Shown: positions 35,898 to 46,677, counted from the first letter of the stretch. The stretch: 64,000 bases of DNA from Candidatus Heimdallarchaeota archaeon (GCA_016840095.1 JAEOSZ010000024.1:44958-108957), one strand, 5' to 3'. The notes: a model not told the origin generated them from the sequence alone. Numbers and translations: made by a program.

Positions 35898-36857
35898 ATG
35901 AGTACCACCTCAAACTCTGAAGTCATTGTTGTTCAAAACTTAACTAAAGTCTATGGTAAAGAATATACTATACCTGGAAGGGAGAGTGCAAAAAGATTCA
36001 ATAAAATTGGGAGGAAAGTTATAGCTGTAAAGAATGCTAACTTCATTGTAAGAAAGGGAGAAATATATGGTTTTCTTGGACCAAATGGTTCTGGAAAAAC
36101 AACTACTATAAGGTGTATACTCGATTATCTCCATATCAAAACTGGTTCCATTTCAGTTCTTGGTTTAGATTATCACAAAGATAAAATAGAGATTAGAAAG
36201 AAAATTGGATACATACCTGGAGATTTAGCTTTATATGACAATTTTACAGGTAATGAACTGATCAATTTTTATGGAAAATTTCGTTCAATAGATACTAAAT
36301 TTCTAGAAGAGCTTAAACAAAATTTCAAAGTAGATTTAACATTGAAGATTAGAAATCTCTCATCGGGAAATAGACAACAAGTTGGGTTAATAGCAGCTCT
36401 TGCATCTAAACCTGAGTTACTATTGCTAGATGAACCCACTTCTGGTTTGGATCCATTGATGACAGCTAGATTTCACAGTGTATTGAAGAAGCTTCGAGTT
36501 GAGGGAATAACAATCTTCCTTAGCTCTCACGATCTTGCAGAAGTTCAATCTATTTGTGATAGAGTTGCCATTATAAAAGAAGGTGAAATTGTTCTTATTG
36601 AAGCAATAAGCGATTTAAAGAGAAAATTCTTACAAAATGTTATAGTTGAATTTGATTCTTCAAACTGTCCAGATTCTGAGTTTTTTGATAAATTTGAATT
36701 CATCATTAATATCCAAAAAATCAACGATTACTCTTTCAAATTACATATCAAGGAAAATATTGATGAACTCATTAGACTCCTTACTCAATTCAAGATAAGC
36801 AGGTTATCAGTTGAGGATGCTACTTTAGAGGAAATCTTTCTACATTATTATGAATAA
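35898..36857 (+). CDS. ABC-2 type transporter ATP-binding protein
   Basis: It has Walker A GPNGSGKT, a degenerate signature LSSGNRQQ, Walker B LLLLDEPTSGLDP, and the SSHDLAEVQ switch. An insertion near residues 20-45 (PGRESAKRFNKIGRKV) before the Walker motif is unusual. Exporters of this type move lipids, antibiotics or peptides out. The permease begins immediately after the stop, so both are translationally coupled. Confidence 0.88.
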   Translation: MSTTSNSEVIVVQNLTKVYGKEYTIPGRESAKRFNKIGRKVIAVKNANFIVRKGEIYGFLGPNGSGKTTTIRCILDYLHIKTGSISVLGLDYHKDKIEIRKKIGYIPGDLALYDNFTGNELINFYGKFRSIDTKFLEELKQNFKVDLTLKIRNLSSGNRQQVGLIAALASKPELLLLDEPTSGLDPLMTARFHSVLKKLRVEGITIFLSSHDLAEVQSICDRVAIIKEGEIVLIEAISDLKRKFLQNVIVEFDSSNCPDSEFFDKFEFIINIQKINDYSFKLHIKENIDELIRLLTQFKISRLSVEDATLEEIFLHYYE

Positions 36858-37664
36858 GTGAAAACAATGGTCAAAATATATCTCAAAAATATGAAAAAAA
36901 ATTGGAAAAGTGGAATCATTCCTCCTGCAGTAGTTGCTATAATTGTACCTATAATTGCTGCAATTTGGCCAGAACTTGAAGAGTTTTCAGAATTATTTCA
37001 AACATTTCTTGAAAATCCATTTTTTGAGGCTTTTCTTGGACATCTAGGTATAGGAGATCTTTCTACTTGGATGGGGGTTTACTACATGTACATTTTTATT
37101 TGGTTGGAATTAATTTTAGTATTTTTAGTAATTTTCTTTCCTTCTAGAATAATAACAACTGAAGTAGATAAACAAACCTTGGATATGACACTAAGTTTAC
37201 CAATACCTAGATGGAGATTCTTACTAGAGAAATTCTCTGTATATCTAACTTACAACCTCATTTATCCAGTAATGATAATAGTATTAACAGTGATAAGTAC
37301 TAGGGCAATGAATGAAGAGATGAACTATTTAGTTTTGACCTATTCATTAATTGGCATTTGGATGTGGTTTTTCGTTCTCGGTGCAATTTCATTACTTTGT
37401 GGTGCTCTTTTTCTTGAATCTAGAAAAACACTTGCTGCTTCTGCTACTATAATTATTACAATGTTTATAATTGTTCGAATAGGAGGAATGCTTGAATCTC
37501 TAAAAATACTGAAGTACTTCTCTGTTTTCAATTATATGTCAGCAGGAAGAATTCGAGATGCTGGAGTTTTTCCGGTAGGTGATTTCTTCATTCTATTGGG
37601 TATAGGTTTGACAGCACTACTTGGAGCACTTTTCATATTTCAAAAAAGAGAGCTAACTTACTAG
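36858..37664 (+). CDS. ABC-2 type transporter permease
   Basis: The frame starts with GTG at 36858, directly after the ATPase stop; ATG at 36867 is an alternative. It has six hydrophobic helices with a coupling-helix-like segment (DKQTLDMTLSLPIPRWRFLLEKF) after the second, typical of ABC-2 permeases. It forms the membrane part of the exporter with the preceding ATPase, whose substrate is unknown. Its stop shares the CTAG tetranucleotide with the convergent peptidase gene. Confidence 0.82.
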   Translation: MKTMVKIYLKNMKKNWKSGIIPPAVVAIIVPIIAAIWPELEEFSELFQTFLENPFFEAFLGHLGIGDLSTWMGVYYMYIFIWLELILVFLVIFFPSRIITTEVDKQTLDMTLSLPIPRWRFLLEKFSVYLTYNLIYPVMIIVLTVISTRAMNEEMNYLVLTYSLIGIWMWFFVLGAISLLCGALFLESRKTLAASATIIITMFIIVRIGGMLESLKILKYFSVFNYMSAGRIRDAGVFPVGDFFILLGIGLTALLGALFIFQKRELTY

Positions 37665-37668
37665 CTCT
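37649..37668. terminator. Short inverted repeat across convergent stop codons
   Basis: Arms AGAGCTA (37649-37655) and TAGCTCT (37662-37668) pair perfectly around ACTTAC. The hairpin covers the stop codons of the convergent permease and peptidase genes. It may act as a bidirectional terminator, although no long T tract follows. Confidence 0.35.
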
Positions 37669-38680
37669 TACTCTTTACATATTTCAATCCTATTTCCTTA
37701 ATTGTTTCTAATGCATTTTCTGAAAACACTGGAAGATTTTCTCGTTCAGTAACTATAGAATTATTATATAATTCAAAGAATCTGAATGGATTTCCTATTG
37801 TTCTTATCAAATCATCAAAATTAGAATTTTTGATTATAATATTAGTCAGATAGTATCCTAGAGGATGACCAGCTAGTGGAATAGCTTTCTTCATTTCCTC
37901 ACCTAATTCAGCTAATGAAATAACATTCTCTACATACCTATCAAATAGCGTATTAATCTTAATAATCTGTTCTGGTGCTTTTTCTAGGCTTTCCTTAAAG
38001 TGTTTAACATAAGCTTTAGGAAATGATGTTTCAACACCACCAAAAATGAAGTAGTCCTTATCTATATGATCAGCAATTCCTTCAGCTTGAATCTGATTTA
38101 GAATCCAGATTAAATCTTTATCTTCTTCCTCTATGTCTTCTTTATCATAGACTAGAAGCTGATTTCTGTAGAAATGATGAACCTCATGAGCTGTTAACGA
38201 AACAAAATCCTCTATTTGACTAGCAAAAATTGCGTCCATTACAATAGTATCATAACCTCTTGCATCTGTATCAAAAATCAAAATTGAAACTGTTGGATCC
38301 TTCTCTGGTTCCTTAAATGGAAGAAAAGCTAAAGCCCTAGCATAGATAGTCTCATCTAGTTTTTCCCATTTATCTTTTATCACCTTTATTTTCTCTTTGT
38401 AAAATTCTTTATTCTTTCTTACATGAGTATAATATTTTAGATATCGACTTGTTTTACCTTCAAGTAACTTATCTAAAGTTTCTCCTCTCTCAGAATCAAA
38501 GACAACGAGAAAGCTTTGCTTAAAGAAATCTATATTAAATTCAGATGCTGTTAGAGTTTTGTATCCTGGAGTATCAAATAATGATTTCCATTCCTCTTCT
38601 GTAGGTTCTATAGAATTTTCAATAATTTCAGTTATTTCCCAAAATTTCTCAATACTTGATAAATCAAGCCTAATCTTCAT
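37661..38680 (-). CDS. Putative zinc-dependent peptidase (HExxH)
   Basis: ATG 38680 is preferred over the TTG at 38698. The motif [10 protein letters not shown] is an HExxH zinc site, and a downstream AEGIADHID provides the third ligand Glu, as in gluzincin-type putative peptidases (DUF5700/DUF2268-like). There is no signal peptide, so it should be cytosolic. The start overlaps the end of the thioredoxin-domain gene by 11 bases, so the two are probably co-transcribed. Substrates are unknown. Confidence 0.72.
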   Translation of the reverse strand: MKIRLDLSSIEKFWEITEIIENSIEPTEEEWKSLFDTPGYKTLTASEFNIDFFKQSFLVVFDSERGETLDKLLEGKTSRYLKYYTHVRKNKEFYKEKIKVIKDKWEKLDETIYARALAFLPFKEPEKDPTVSILIFDTDARGYDTIVMDAIFASQIEDFVSLTAHEVHHFYRNQLLVYDKEDIEEEDKDLIWILNQIQAEGIADHIDKDYFIFGGVETSFPKAYVKHFKESLEKAPEQIIKINTLFDRYVENVISLAELGEEMKKAIPLAGHPLGYYLTNIIIKNSNFDDLIRTIGNPFRFFELYNNSIVTERENLPVFSENALETIKEIGLKYVKSKS

Positions 38681-40763
38681 TTTTTGACAATTCCTCAATC
38701 ATTAATTCAGGATCATTTGTAGGTTGTTTACAAACATAATCCTTGCATACGTATGCAGTTACTTGATTATTTATCATCTTGTAATCTTTTAAGATTTCTA
38801 TATTCTTTACTAGTGTATCATCTTCTTCATGTTTTAGGATTACAACTTTATTTGGAATATATTGCTCATTAATTTTCTCTATAAATTTGCTTATTTCCTT
38901 GTCTTCTTTTTTTGTTACAAGTATTATTTCAAAAGAAGGACCTATGGCAAAATCAAGAGAAGTCAAAATAAAGGAAAATGCTGAAGGTATTCTGTTAATT
39001 TGTTTTGCAAAATTCTTCATCAAGTCATCAGCTTTCTTTTCCAAATTAGCTTTTGATGTCAACTTGGCTATTTTGATTAGATTAAGCATTGAAACCGAAT
39101 TTCCGGAAGGAATAGAACCGTCATAAACAGGTTTTTCTCTAACTAGAAGCTCTTCACCATCATCAGGTGTAAAGAAAAATCCACCTGATTTATCGTCCCA
39201 AAAATGTTTGATGACAATAGAATTCTGATTAATAGCTTCAGTTAAGTAACTAGGATTAAAACTGGTTTCATATAATTCTAATAATCCCCATATCATGAAG
39301 GCATAATCATCAAGATTTGCAGTTATTCCAGCATTTCCATTTCTGTATCGGTGAAGTAATCGATCATCTTTTTGCTTCAAGTGTGTTTGAATAAATTTTG
39401 TAGCTTTTTCTGCAGTTTGTAGATATTTATCTTTATTGAATACTCTGGAAGCTTTTGAAAAAGCAGCAATCATTAAACCATTCCAGTCGGTCAGAATTTT
39501 ATCATCCTTTAGAGGGTGGATTCTCTCTTTTCTATTTCTGAAAAGTTTGTCTCGGATGGTTTCAAATTTTACATTGAACTCTTCTTTACTCATCTTTAAA
39601 TCTTCAAGAATTTCTGAAATTGGTTTAGTGAGATGTAGTATGTTTGAAGAAGATTTCTTTTGAGTAGCTTCATCTAGAAAGTTCCCTGTTGATGATATAT
39701 TGAATATCTTAACAGCTAGTTCAGCTTCGTCTTTGTTAAGGATTTTAGCAATTTCTTTATGAGACCAGATGTAGAATTTTCCTTCTTCTCCTTCACTATC
39801 TGCATCTTCAGCAGAATAAAATCCACCTTCTTCTGAAGTCATATCTCTCTGAACATACTCAAGAATTTCTTCTGCTGTCTGTTTGTAAATATCTTTTTTT
39901 GTTATTTGATAAGCTTCAGTATAAGCAATTACTAGCATAGCTTGATCATAGAGCATTTTCTCAAAATGAGGTACTAACCAATGTCTATCTGTAGAGTATC
40001 TATGAAAACCGAATCCTATGTGATCGTAAATACCTCCCAATCTCATTTTGAGTAAAGTATTTTCAACCATTTGTAATGCTACATTATCTTTAAATCTATT
40101 CCAATATCTCAGCAAGAAGAGTAAATTGTGAGGTGAAGGAAATTTAGGTTGAGAACCAAACCCACCAAGTACTTCGTCATATCTACTATCTAGTTCATCG
40201 AATCCCCTAACTAATAGTTCTACTCCATCATAGTTTGCTTGAGAGGATATTGTAGACTCTTCGAGATGAACAGTAACTTGCTCAGCTGTTTGATAAACAT
40301 CTTGTCTTTTTGTTTTCCATACTTCTATAATCTGAGTAAGCAAATCAATCAATCCTGTCATACCAAACCTTCCTTCTTTGGGAATGTATGTTCCAGCAAA
40401 AAATGGTTTCTTATCAGGTGTCATGATAATTGTCATAGGCCACCCTCCTCTTCTAGTCATCATCTGAGTTACTGTCATATAGATACTATCTATATCAGGA
40501 CGTTCTTCCCTATCTACTTTAATTGAGATGAAATTGTCATTCAAAATTGTAGCTACATCATGATCCTCGAATGATTCATGTTCCATTACATGACACCAAT
40601 GACAGGTAGCATAGCCAACTGAAAGGAAGATAGGTTTGTCCTCTTTTTTTGCCTTGTTAAAAGCTTCTTCTCCCCATGGATACCAGTTTACTGGATTATA
40701 GGCATGTTGGAGCAAATAAGGACTTTGTTCATTTATCAGATTATTTGGTCTGGTCATCTTCAT
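38670..40763 (-). CDS. Thioredoxin-domain protein of the YyaL/SSP411 (SPATA20) family
   Basis: It opens with the family hallmark [21 protein letters not shown] and a thioredoxin-like motif [14 protein letters not shown] (CxxC). The remainder is an alpha/alpha toroid of the six-hairpin glycosidase type, with [13 protein letters not shown] segments and [12 protein letters not shown], all typical. Length 697 residues is normal. The biochemical role of this widespread family is unsettled; a redox or glycan-related function has been suggested. It heads the transcript with the peptidase gene. Confidence 0.92.
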   Translation of the reverse strand: MKMTRPNNLINEQSPYLLQHAYNPVNWYPWGEEAFNKAKKEDKPIFLSVGYATCHWCHVMEHESFEDHDVATILNDNFISIKVDREERPDIDSIYMTVTQMMTRRGGWPMTIIMTPDKKPFFAGTYIPKEGRFGMTGLIDLLTQIIEVWKTKRQDVYQTAEQVTVHLEESTISSQANYDGVELLVRGFDELDSRYDEVLGGFGSQPKFPSPHNLLFLLRYWNRFKDNVALQMVENTLLKMRLGGIYDHIGFGFHRYSTDRHWLVPHFEKMLYDQAMLVIAYTEAYQITKKDIYKQTAEEILEYVQRDMTSEEGGFYSAEDADSEGEEGKFYIWSHKEIAKILNKDEAELAVKIFNISSTGNFLDEATQKKSSSNILHLTKPISEILEDLKMSKEEFNVKFETIRDKLFRNRKERIHPLKDDKILTDWNGLMIAAFSKASRVFNKDKYLQTAEKATKFIQTHLKQKDDRLLHRYRNGNAGITANLDDYAFMIWGLLELYETSFNPSYLTEAINQNSIVIKHFWDDKSGGFFFTPDDGEELLVREKPVYDGSIPSGNSVSMLNLIKIAKLTSKANLEKKADDLMKNFAKQINRIPSAFSFILTSLDFAIGPSFEIILVTKKEDKEISKFIEKINEQYIPNKVVILKHEEDDTLVKNIEILKDYKMINNQVTAYVCKDYVCKQPTNDPELMIEELSKNED

Positions 40764-40919
40764 TTCAAAGTATTTTCTTCAGCTTTAAATAGTATCCAAA
40801 GAACAAAATTCTTGCCGTACTTAAGTCAGACTTCAAATATTTGAAGCATAATATAGATATATCCATTAAATTATAGATAATTCAAAACCGCTCCTTCACA
40901 TTTAGGAAGTATTGCCACA

Positions 40920-42518
40920 ATGAATAGTCAAACTAAAAACAAAGCTTCATCCATTCTCATTATTTTGATTATTTGTCTTAGTTTAACTCCTTCTAGCAGC
41001 TTTCTTCAAACCTCCTCCTTCTCTATTGTTCAGGTAGGCAAATCTACTATCAATGAAGAGAGTACTAACCGATTTGAAGGTTATAATCTATTTGTTGTAG
41101 AAAGGAGGAGTTCTCTCGGTTGGACTATGATTAATAGAACAATGTTGATTACAGATTTAGATGGAAATATTTATTTCGAGAGAGAATTGGGTTATAGTGG
41201 TACATTAGCTGACAGTGCTGCAGAATTTATTAACTCTACAACCATTCTATATGGTGATGCTGGGCATGCATATTTATGGAATATAGAAACAGATGTAACT
41301 AAATATCTGAATTTGACTGGGCATCATGATTTTGAGAGAAACTATGCAAATAATACTTATTTTGTTCTTAAGGGAGGTGTAATTGAAATTAATGGATCAG
41401 AATATCTTTATGATAAGATACATGAATATTCACAGGAAGGAGATCTTGTTTGGGAGTTCAACACTTTGGATGTAGTTAATGAATCATATTGGTGTCCATT
41501 TGAGGATATGGAATCAGGTTTTAGGGATTTAACACACTCGAATACAGTATTCTATGATGAAACAGAAGATGTCATTTACTTAAACATGAGAAATATCAAC
41601 ACATTTTACAAAATAGATCATAAAACTGGAAAGGTATTATGGGGACTGGGTGAGTTTGGAAATTTTACATTGTATGATATTTTTGGTTATCAACAAGAAA
41701 ACATCTTCTTCCACACGCATTCTCTTGAAAAAACTGGAAACAATACTTTCTTAGTTTTCGATAATGATATGCACAACCAAACCAACGCAAATAATCTTAA
41801 TTCTAGATTGCTAGAAATGACTGTAGATGAAGACAAAATGATCGCGAATGTTTCATGGCATTGGATCTCTACTGTAGATTATTTCAGTGGTTGGTGGGGA
41901 GATTGTGATGGTCTTCCTAACAACAATGTACTTGGTGTTTTTGGTGCAACTGGGCATCCAGAAACTGAATATGGAGCAAGGCTAGTTGAAGTAAATCGAA
42001 ATCAAGAAATTGTTTGGGAGTATAATTTTCCCAAAGTTGGAGATGAGGTTTTCGGTGTCTATAAGATTGAAAGAGTTAGATTTGCTCCAATAGTTTCAAC
42101 ACCTCGTTTTATTGAGGAAGTAAATGCAAGTTACCTGGAATGGGATGTCTGGTACAACTTTAGATCAAAAACAAAATTTGATGGAACATATTATGTTGAT
42201 ATTGATGGTGTTGCAGTTGAAACTGGTCAGATTGAATTTCCATTATTTTGGCAATCAACACAAGTTCAATATTTAGTTGATGAGTTAACTGCTGGAAGTC
42301 ACAATATTTCTTTGATTGTTTCTGATGAAGCAGGTCATTTATCTAACGAATCTGATAGATACAGTTCTACTGGATCAATTATCATAACTAAATTAATTGG
42401 AAAATCGTTAATTTTTGGTTTATCTATTGGAATACCAAGCTCTGTATTATTTATTGCACTAACAATTCTTTTCATATTTCTAAAGAAGAAAGGATTTCTA
42501 AAAAGAAAGAGAGGATGA
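40920..42518 (+). CDS. Arylsulfotransferase-like beta-propeller surface protein
   Basis: A signal peptide precedes a propeller domain with FFHTHSLEKTGNNTFLVFDND, SRLLEMTVDEDKMIANVSW and the motif GDCDGLPNNNVLGVFG, which match the layout of arylsulfotransferase (ASST-like) proteins. A beta-sandwich domain follows, then a C-terminal membrane helix and a basic tail (LKKKGFLKRKRG). The catalytic His of bacterial ASST cannot be assigned with confidence, so a binding role is possible. The gene is tandem with a paralogue starting 88 bases downstream. Confidence 0.72.
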   Translation: MNSQTKNKASSILIILIICLSLTPSSSFLQTSSFSIVQVGKSTINEESTNRFEGYNLFVVERRSSLGWTMINRTMLITDLDGNIYFERELGYSGTLADSAAEFINSTTILYGDAGHAYLWNIETDVTKYLNLTGHHDFERNYANNTYFVLKGGVIEINGSEYLYDKIHEYSQEGDLVWEFNTLDVVNESYWCPFEDMESGFRDLTHSNTVFYDETEDVIYLNMRNINTFYKIDHKTGKVLWGLGEFGNFTLYDIFGYQQENIFFHTHSLEKTGNNTFLVFDNDMHNQTNANNLNSRLLEMTVDEDKMIANVSWHWISTVDYFSGWWGDCDGLPNNNVLGVFGATGHPETEYGARLVEVNRNQEIVWEYNFPKVGDEVFGVYKIERVRFAPIVSTPRFIEEVNASYLEWDVWYNFRSKTKFDGTYYVDIDGVAVETGQIEFPLFWQSTQVQYLVDELTAGSHNISLIVSDEAGHLSNESDRYSSTGSIIITKLIGKSLIFGLSIGIPSSVLFIALTILFIFLKKKGFLKRKRG

Positions 42519-42605
42519 TAACAATAAAATCTAGAGAATCACTTCAATTTTAGTAGGCGGTTCTTACACAAAACATAAAATATACAATGTTTATCATCGG
42601 TTGGA

Positions 42606-44189
42606 ATGAGTATTACTAGAGAATTTCAAATGTCCAAATCTGGAAAGTTAATGCTATTGGTACTAATCCTCAGTTTGATGACTATTCAAATAACAGGAAC
42701 AAATGGATATTTTGCTACTTCACCAGAGGTTCAGATTCTCGATGCTCAGAACATAGTTGCAACTGAACGATTTGAAGGATACAATCTCTATGCTCGGGAA
42801 CTAATGACATATGATACTTCTATTCTTATTGACCGAAAGATAGTGATCACAGATATGGAAGGGAACATTTATGCTGAAAGAGAGATAAGTCATGATAATT
42901 CTATTTCTGATTGTCCGGTTGAATTTATCAATTCTACTACCTTGGTATATGGAGAAACAGGTGGAACTAAACTCTGGAATTTAGAAACTAATGTTACTGT
43001 AAACCTCAATTTTGAAGGACATCATGAAGTTGAATATGATTATCTTAGTGAGACTTACTATACATTCAACCGTTATATAACTGAAATTGATGAAGAATTT
43101 TATGGCTTTGATTATGTTAGTGAATATAATTCAAGTGGTGATCTTTTAAGCTCAATAGATACTATCAATTATTCCAATATTACTGAGATCTGTCCATTTG
43201 AAGATCTCTTTAATTCGAGTATAGATGTCTTCCATGCTAATTCTTTGGTTTTCGATGAAGAAGAAGATGCAATATATCTGAATAGCAGAGGTCTCAATAC
43301 CTTTTATAAAATTGATCGTCAAACTGGTGATTTGATATGGGCTTTAGGGAGATATGGCAATTTTACTTTATTCGATTATTATGGTAATCAAAGAGATTTT
43401 CTTTGGTTCCATAGTCACAGTCTTGAAAAGGTTGATGATGATAAATTCTTACTATTTGACAATGATACTCACAACCAGACAGATGCAACTAACCAAGAAT
43501 CAAGACTTGTAGAACTCACTATTGATGAGGACAAAATGCAAGCAAATGTAACTTGGCAATGGATTGGTCCAGAAGATTATTGGAGTGCTATTTGGGGAGA
43601 CTGTGACTTACTTCCAAATGGTAATAAGCTAGGAGTTTTTGGCTATACTCTGTACAAAGGAAAAACAGAAGGAGCTAAAATCGTTGAAGTAAATACTGAT
43701 GGAGAGATACTTTGGAGCCTCACATCTCCAAAAGAACAAAATCTAAAATATGGAATTTATGCTATGGACAGAGTAAGATTTGCTCCTTTTACATCAGAAT
43801 CAAGATTAGTAAATCCAAAAAGTAATGCGTACTTTGAATGGGATATCTGGTATAACTTTAGATCAAAAACAAATTTTACAGGAGAATACTTTATCTATCT
43901 AGATGACCAACTTGTAGAAAGTGACACTATTATCTTTCCCAAATATTGGCACCCAAAAACAATAAGATATATTCTTCCTGAAGTAGTTGATGGCAAACAT
44001 AAAATCTCGATAGTCGTTGCTGATGAAGGGGGACATCTTTCACTTGATTCAGATTTCTACGATGGTGAAGGAACAACTACCTTCCGTTTGAAATTGAAAC
44101 TTGAATTAGTATTTGGATTGTCACTTGGTATTGGAGTACCAGTTATTTCAGCATCTGTTTTTGTTTGGTTGAAGTTTTTTAAGAAATAA
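42606..44189 (+). CDS. Arylsulfotransferase-like beta-propeller surface protein, paralogue
   Basis: The order is the same as in the preceding gene: signal region, propeller with WFHSHSLEKVDDDKFLLFDND and GDCDLLPNGNKLGVFG, beta-sandwich with WDIWYNFRSKT, and a C-terminal membrane helix. Identity with its neighbour is high throughout, so the pair arose by tandem duplication. A TATA-like cataaaatata at 42572-42582 predicts a start close to the ATG, so the transcript is probably leaderless. Confidence 0.72.
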   Translation: MSITREFQMSKSGKLMLLVLILSLMTIQITGTNGYFATSPEVQILDAQNIVATERFEGYNLYARELMTYDTSILIDRKIVITDMEGNIYAEREISHDNSISDCPVEFINSTTLVYGETGGTKLWNLETNVTVNLNFEGHHEVEYDYLSETYYTFNRYITEIDEEFYGFDYVSEYNSSGDLLSSIDTINYSNITEICPFEDLFNSSIDVFHANSLVFDEEEDAIYLNSRGLNTFYKIDRQTGDLIWALGRYGNFTLFDYYGNQRDFLWFHSHSLEKVDDDKFLLFDNDTHNQTDATNQESRLVELTIDEDKMQANVTWQWIGPEDYWSAIWGDCDLLPNGNKLGVFGYTLYKGKTEGAKIVEVNTDGEILWSLTSPKEQNLKYGIYAMDRVRFAPFTSESRLVNPKSNAYFEWDIWYNFRSKTNFTGEYFIYLDDQLVESDTIIFPKYWHPKTIRYILPEVVDGKHKISIVVADEGGHLSLDSDFYDGEGTTTFRLKLKLELVFGLSLGIGVPVISASVFVWLKFFKK

Positions 44190-44215
44190 AATAAAATGAA
44201 CTAAAAACTATCATG

Positions 44216-44244
44216 TTGATAATTAGGTTGATATTAATTATCAA
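44216..44244. terminator. Stem-loop between convergent genes
   Basis: Ten-base arms TTGATAATTA (44216-44225) and TAATTATCAA (44235-44244) pair perfectly around a 9-base loop, in the gap between the propeller gene and the convergent membrane-protein gene. It is AT-rich and may end both transcripts. Confidence 0.35.
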
Positions 44245-45086
44245 TTATCTTCATCAAATTCTGATGCTGGTGGAGATGGAACTCTAGCAACTTCTATTTT
44301 CCCGTCTGCTCCTATCATAGGTCTTGGAGGAGGTGCACTTGGTGCTGGAATTGCTGGTGGTGGAGGGGTATCTCTCATCACTGGTGCAATAAATCTTATG
44401 TGATTCTTCAAATTTACAAATGCGAACACATAGAGAATATTGCCCACTATTATTCCTATGAAGAAATAGATATCCAAGAACATCAAAATTGCAAATATTA
44501 TCTGAATAAAGCTTCCAAGAAGAACATGATAAGCAGTATTTCTATAGACTGTGGGTTTAAATCCATACCTGCCGAGAATTAGATTAAAGAAGTAAAAAGC
44601 TGCATTTAAACTAATATTAGCTAATATCAGAGCTATAATCCACCCAAAAGCTGGCAAGAAGAATGCTAAACCCATTAATATGCAGTAAATGAGTAAACTC
44701 AGTCTAATTTTTGTAGCTTGAATTAAGGTTTTCTCTGCTTCTCCAATTTTCTTGAATTCTACACTTAACTTGAAGATAGAGAATAATACAATTACAGAAG
44801 CAGCAAAGAATAGAATTGAAAGAATTATTGCTATATATCCTGTAATCTGTCCTAGAAGAGTAACGAATTGAGATGTAGCTGTTAATCCACTAGTAATTGA
44901 ATATATGTCGATAAAATTAGAAGCAACAAATACAACAGGGGATCCAAAGAAAACTAGTTCCACAATAATGAAGAAGAATATTCCTACTATAGTAGCCAAA
45001 ATTGTCTGAAATATAATTAAATTTGATATTTCTTTTGAAATCTTTGAAATTGAAGTTTTTATATTATCTAGTACTTCTTTAATCAA
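44241..45086 (-). CDS. Multi-pass membrane protein with proline-rich cytosolic tail
   Basis: Six hydrophobic segments fill residues 20-235. The last 45 residues are hydrophilic with a run of prolines (DTPPPPAIPAPSAPPPRP) and an acidic end. The only available start is TTG at 45086, preceded by a GGGGA purine run. Proline-rich tails can bind SH3- or WW-like domains, but none is known here. The family is not recognised; DUF973-type archaeal proteins have a similar outline. Confidence 0.65.
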   Translation of the reverse strand: MIKEVLDNIKTSISKISKEISNLIIFQTILATIVGIFFFIIVELVFFGSPVVFVASNFIDIYSITSGLTATSQFVTLLGQITGYIAIILSILFFAASVIVLFSIFKLSVEFKKIGEAEKTLIQATKIRLSLLIYCILMGLAFFLPAFGWIIALILANISLNAAFYFFNLILGRYGFKPTVYRNTAYHVLLGSFIQIIFAILMFLDIYFFIGIIVGNILYVFAFVNLKNHIRFIAPVMRDTPPPPAIPAPSAPPPRPMIGADGKIEVARVPSPPASEFDEDN

Positions 45087-45169
45087 TTTAAAGTCCCCTT
45101 ATCAATAGTAATTATTTGTTTCTTCTTAAAAGATTATTGCTTTTCTCAGTAATATATGCAACATGATGA

Positions 45170-45733
45170 TTAGTCATTCAGATCAATTTTTGCATATTCC
45201 TCAAACGGTCTTCTCACAGATCTTTTAGTTTCTAATTCTTGATGCTTTTCACCTAGTTTACTAAGATTATCAGATTTCTTACCAACAGCTATAAGAGTAA
45301 TCAGTTTATTCTCTTCTGGAATGTGTAAAACCTTTTTTGCCAAATCCTCGTTAAATCCTGCCATAGCATGAGCAACTAATCCTCTATCAACAATAGACAA
45401 CATTAGCTGTGCAGTTGCTAAACCTGTTCCAAACAAATAATATTCTCTGCTACCAATCAAGCATCCATATTCTAGATTAGAATGAACAGCTATTAACATG
45501 GATGCTTCTTTTGCCCAATAGTTTCCACCACTTAATGCTTCATGAAGACTGGTTAAAACTATTTTATCCTTAACAAAAGCAAATCTCCAAGGTTGTTTAT
45601 TTGCACAAGATGGAGCTCTTGAAGCTTGATAAGCTATTTCTTTGATAAATTCATCAGTTATTTCAACTGGCTCTAAAGCTCTATGAGCTGCACGTTTTTC
45701 TATAACTTCTGTTAGTTCCATTTCTATTTTCAC
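45170..45733 (-). CDS. Nitroreductase-family flavoprotein
   Basis: The protein matches the nitroreductase fold: an N-terminal EKRAAHRALEPVEITDEFI, PSCANKQPWRFAFV (FMN phosphate contacts), a helical middle with LFGTGLATAQLMLSI, and LITLIAVGKKSDN near the end. FMN-dependent reduction of nitro compounds, quinones or flavins with NAD(P)H is expected. It begins with GTG at 45733 overlapping the upstream peroxiredoxin stop (GTGA); an ATG lies four codons in. It is the last gene of the peroxiredoxin operon. Confidence 0.85.
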   Translation of the reverse strand: MKIEMELTEVIEKRAAHRALEPVEITDEFIKEIAYQASRAPSCANKQPWRFAFVKDKIVLTSLHEALSGGNYWAKEASMLIAVHSNLEYGCLIGSREYYLFGTGLATAQLMLSIVDRGLVAHAMAGFNEDLAKKVLHIPEENKLITLIAVGKKSDNLSKLGEKHQELETKRSVRRPFEEYAKIDLND

Positions 45734-46197
45734 TTGCCTTTCAATTCAATTAAAGAATCCTTAACATCTTGAATGTGACCCATAACATTGACTTTACTCC
45801 AAACCTTAGCTATGTTACCTTGAGGATTAATCAGATATGTAACTCTCTTAACTTCAGAAATCATTTTACCTAGAAAAGATCTATTTCTAGCATGATAAGC
45901 TTCAATAACATCAAGTTTTTCATCACTAAGCAGTATTATTGATATCTCTTTTTTTGCTTTGAAATTTTTATGGCTTTCAGGAGAATCTGCACTGACTCCT
46001 AAAACTACGGCATTTAATTCTGCAAAAGCTTTGTAATTATCAGTAAAATCACAAGCTTCTTTCGTACATCCAGGAGTTTGATCCTTAGGATAAAAATAGA
46101 GTACTATCCATTTATTCAGGAATTCTTTAAGACAAATATCCTTATTATTTTCATCTGGTAAACAGAATTCTGGAGCTTTTTCACCAATTTTAAGCAT
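45730..46197 (-). CDS. Peroxiredoxin, Bcp/PrxQ type
   Basis: It carries the peroxidatic motif PKDQTPGCTKEACDF with a second cysteine five residues on, as in atypical 2-Cys PrxQ. The beginning (GEKAPEFCLPDENNKD) and the VLGVSADSPESHKNF segment are family-typical. It reduces peroxides with electrons from thioredoxin-like partners. It is co-transcribed with two further peroxiredoxin genes and the nitroreductase gene. Confidence 0.9.
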   Translation of the reverse strand: MLKIGEKAPEFCLPDENNKDICLKEFLNKWIVLYFYPKDQTPGCTKEACDFTDNYKAFAELNAVVLGVSADSPESHKNFKAKKEISIILLSDEKLDVIEAYHARNRSFLGKMISEVKRVTYLINPQGNIAKVWSKVNVMGHIQDVKDSLIELKGK

Positions 46198-46209
46198 TTT
46201 ATATCCTCT

Positions 46210-46677
46210 CTAAAGATATAATTCTGTTAACAAGTTCTTAACTTCTTCTGCATGTCCTTTAACTTTAACTTTATCCCAGACTTTAACTATAGTACCATCA
46301 GGGTTAATCAGAAATGTACTTCTTTGAATACCCATGTATTCTTTACCATACATCTTTTTCAAAACCCAAGCACCATACTGTTCGATAACTTTATTTTCTG
46401 GATCACTCAATAAAGTAATTTTCAAATCATGTTTTTCAACAAACTTACATAATTTGGATTCAGAATCTTTGCTGATTCCTAATATTACTGCATTCTTCAA
46501 TTTGAATTCTTCAAGATATGCAGTAAAATCTATTGCTTCAACGGTACACCCTGGAGTGTCTGCTTTGGGATAAAAATAAACAATTACCCATTGATTCTCA
46601 AAATCTTTTAAGTTGACCAAATTTCCATTTTGATCATTAAGAGAAAAATCAGGAGCTTTTTGACCTTCTTTTAGCAT
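46210..46677 (-). CDS. Peroxiredoxin, Bcp/PrxQ type
   Basis: ATG 46677 is chosen; a GTG at 46686 overlaps the previous stop. The motif PKADTPGCTVEAIDF has the peroxidatic Cys, but the second cysteine of the neighbour is replaced (EAIDF instead of EACDF), so it may be a 1-Cys form. The C-terminal region (STFLINPDGTIVKVWDKVKVKGH) closely resembles the neighbouring copy. Together they give layered peroxide defence. Confidence 0.9.
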   Translation of the reverse strand: MLKEGQKAPDFSLNDQNGNLVNLKDFENQWVIVYFYPKADTPGCTVEAIDFTAYLEEFKLKNAVILGISKDSESKLCKFVEKHDLKITLLSDPENKVIEQYGAWVLKKMYGKEYMGIQRSTFLINPDGTIVKVWDKVKVKGHAEEVKNLLTELYL

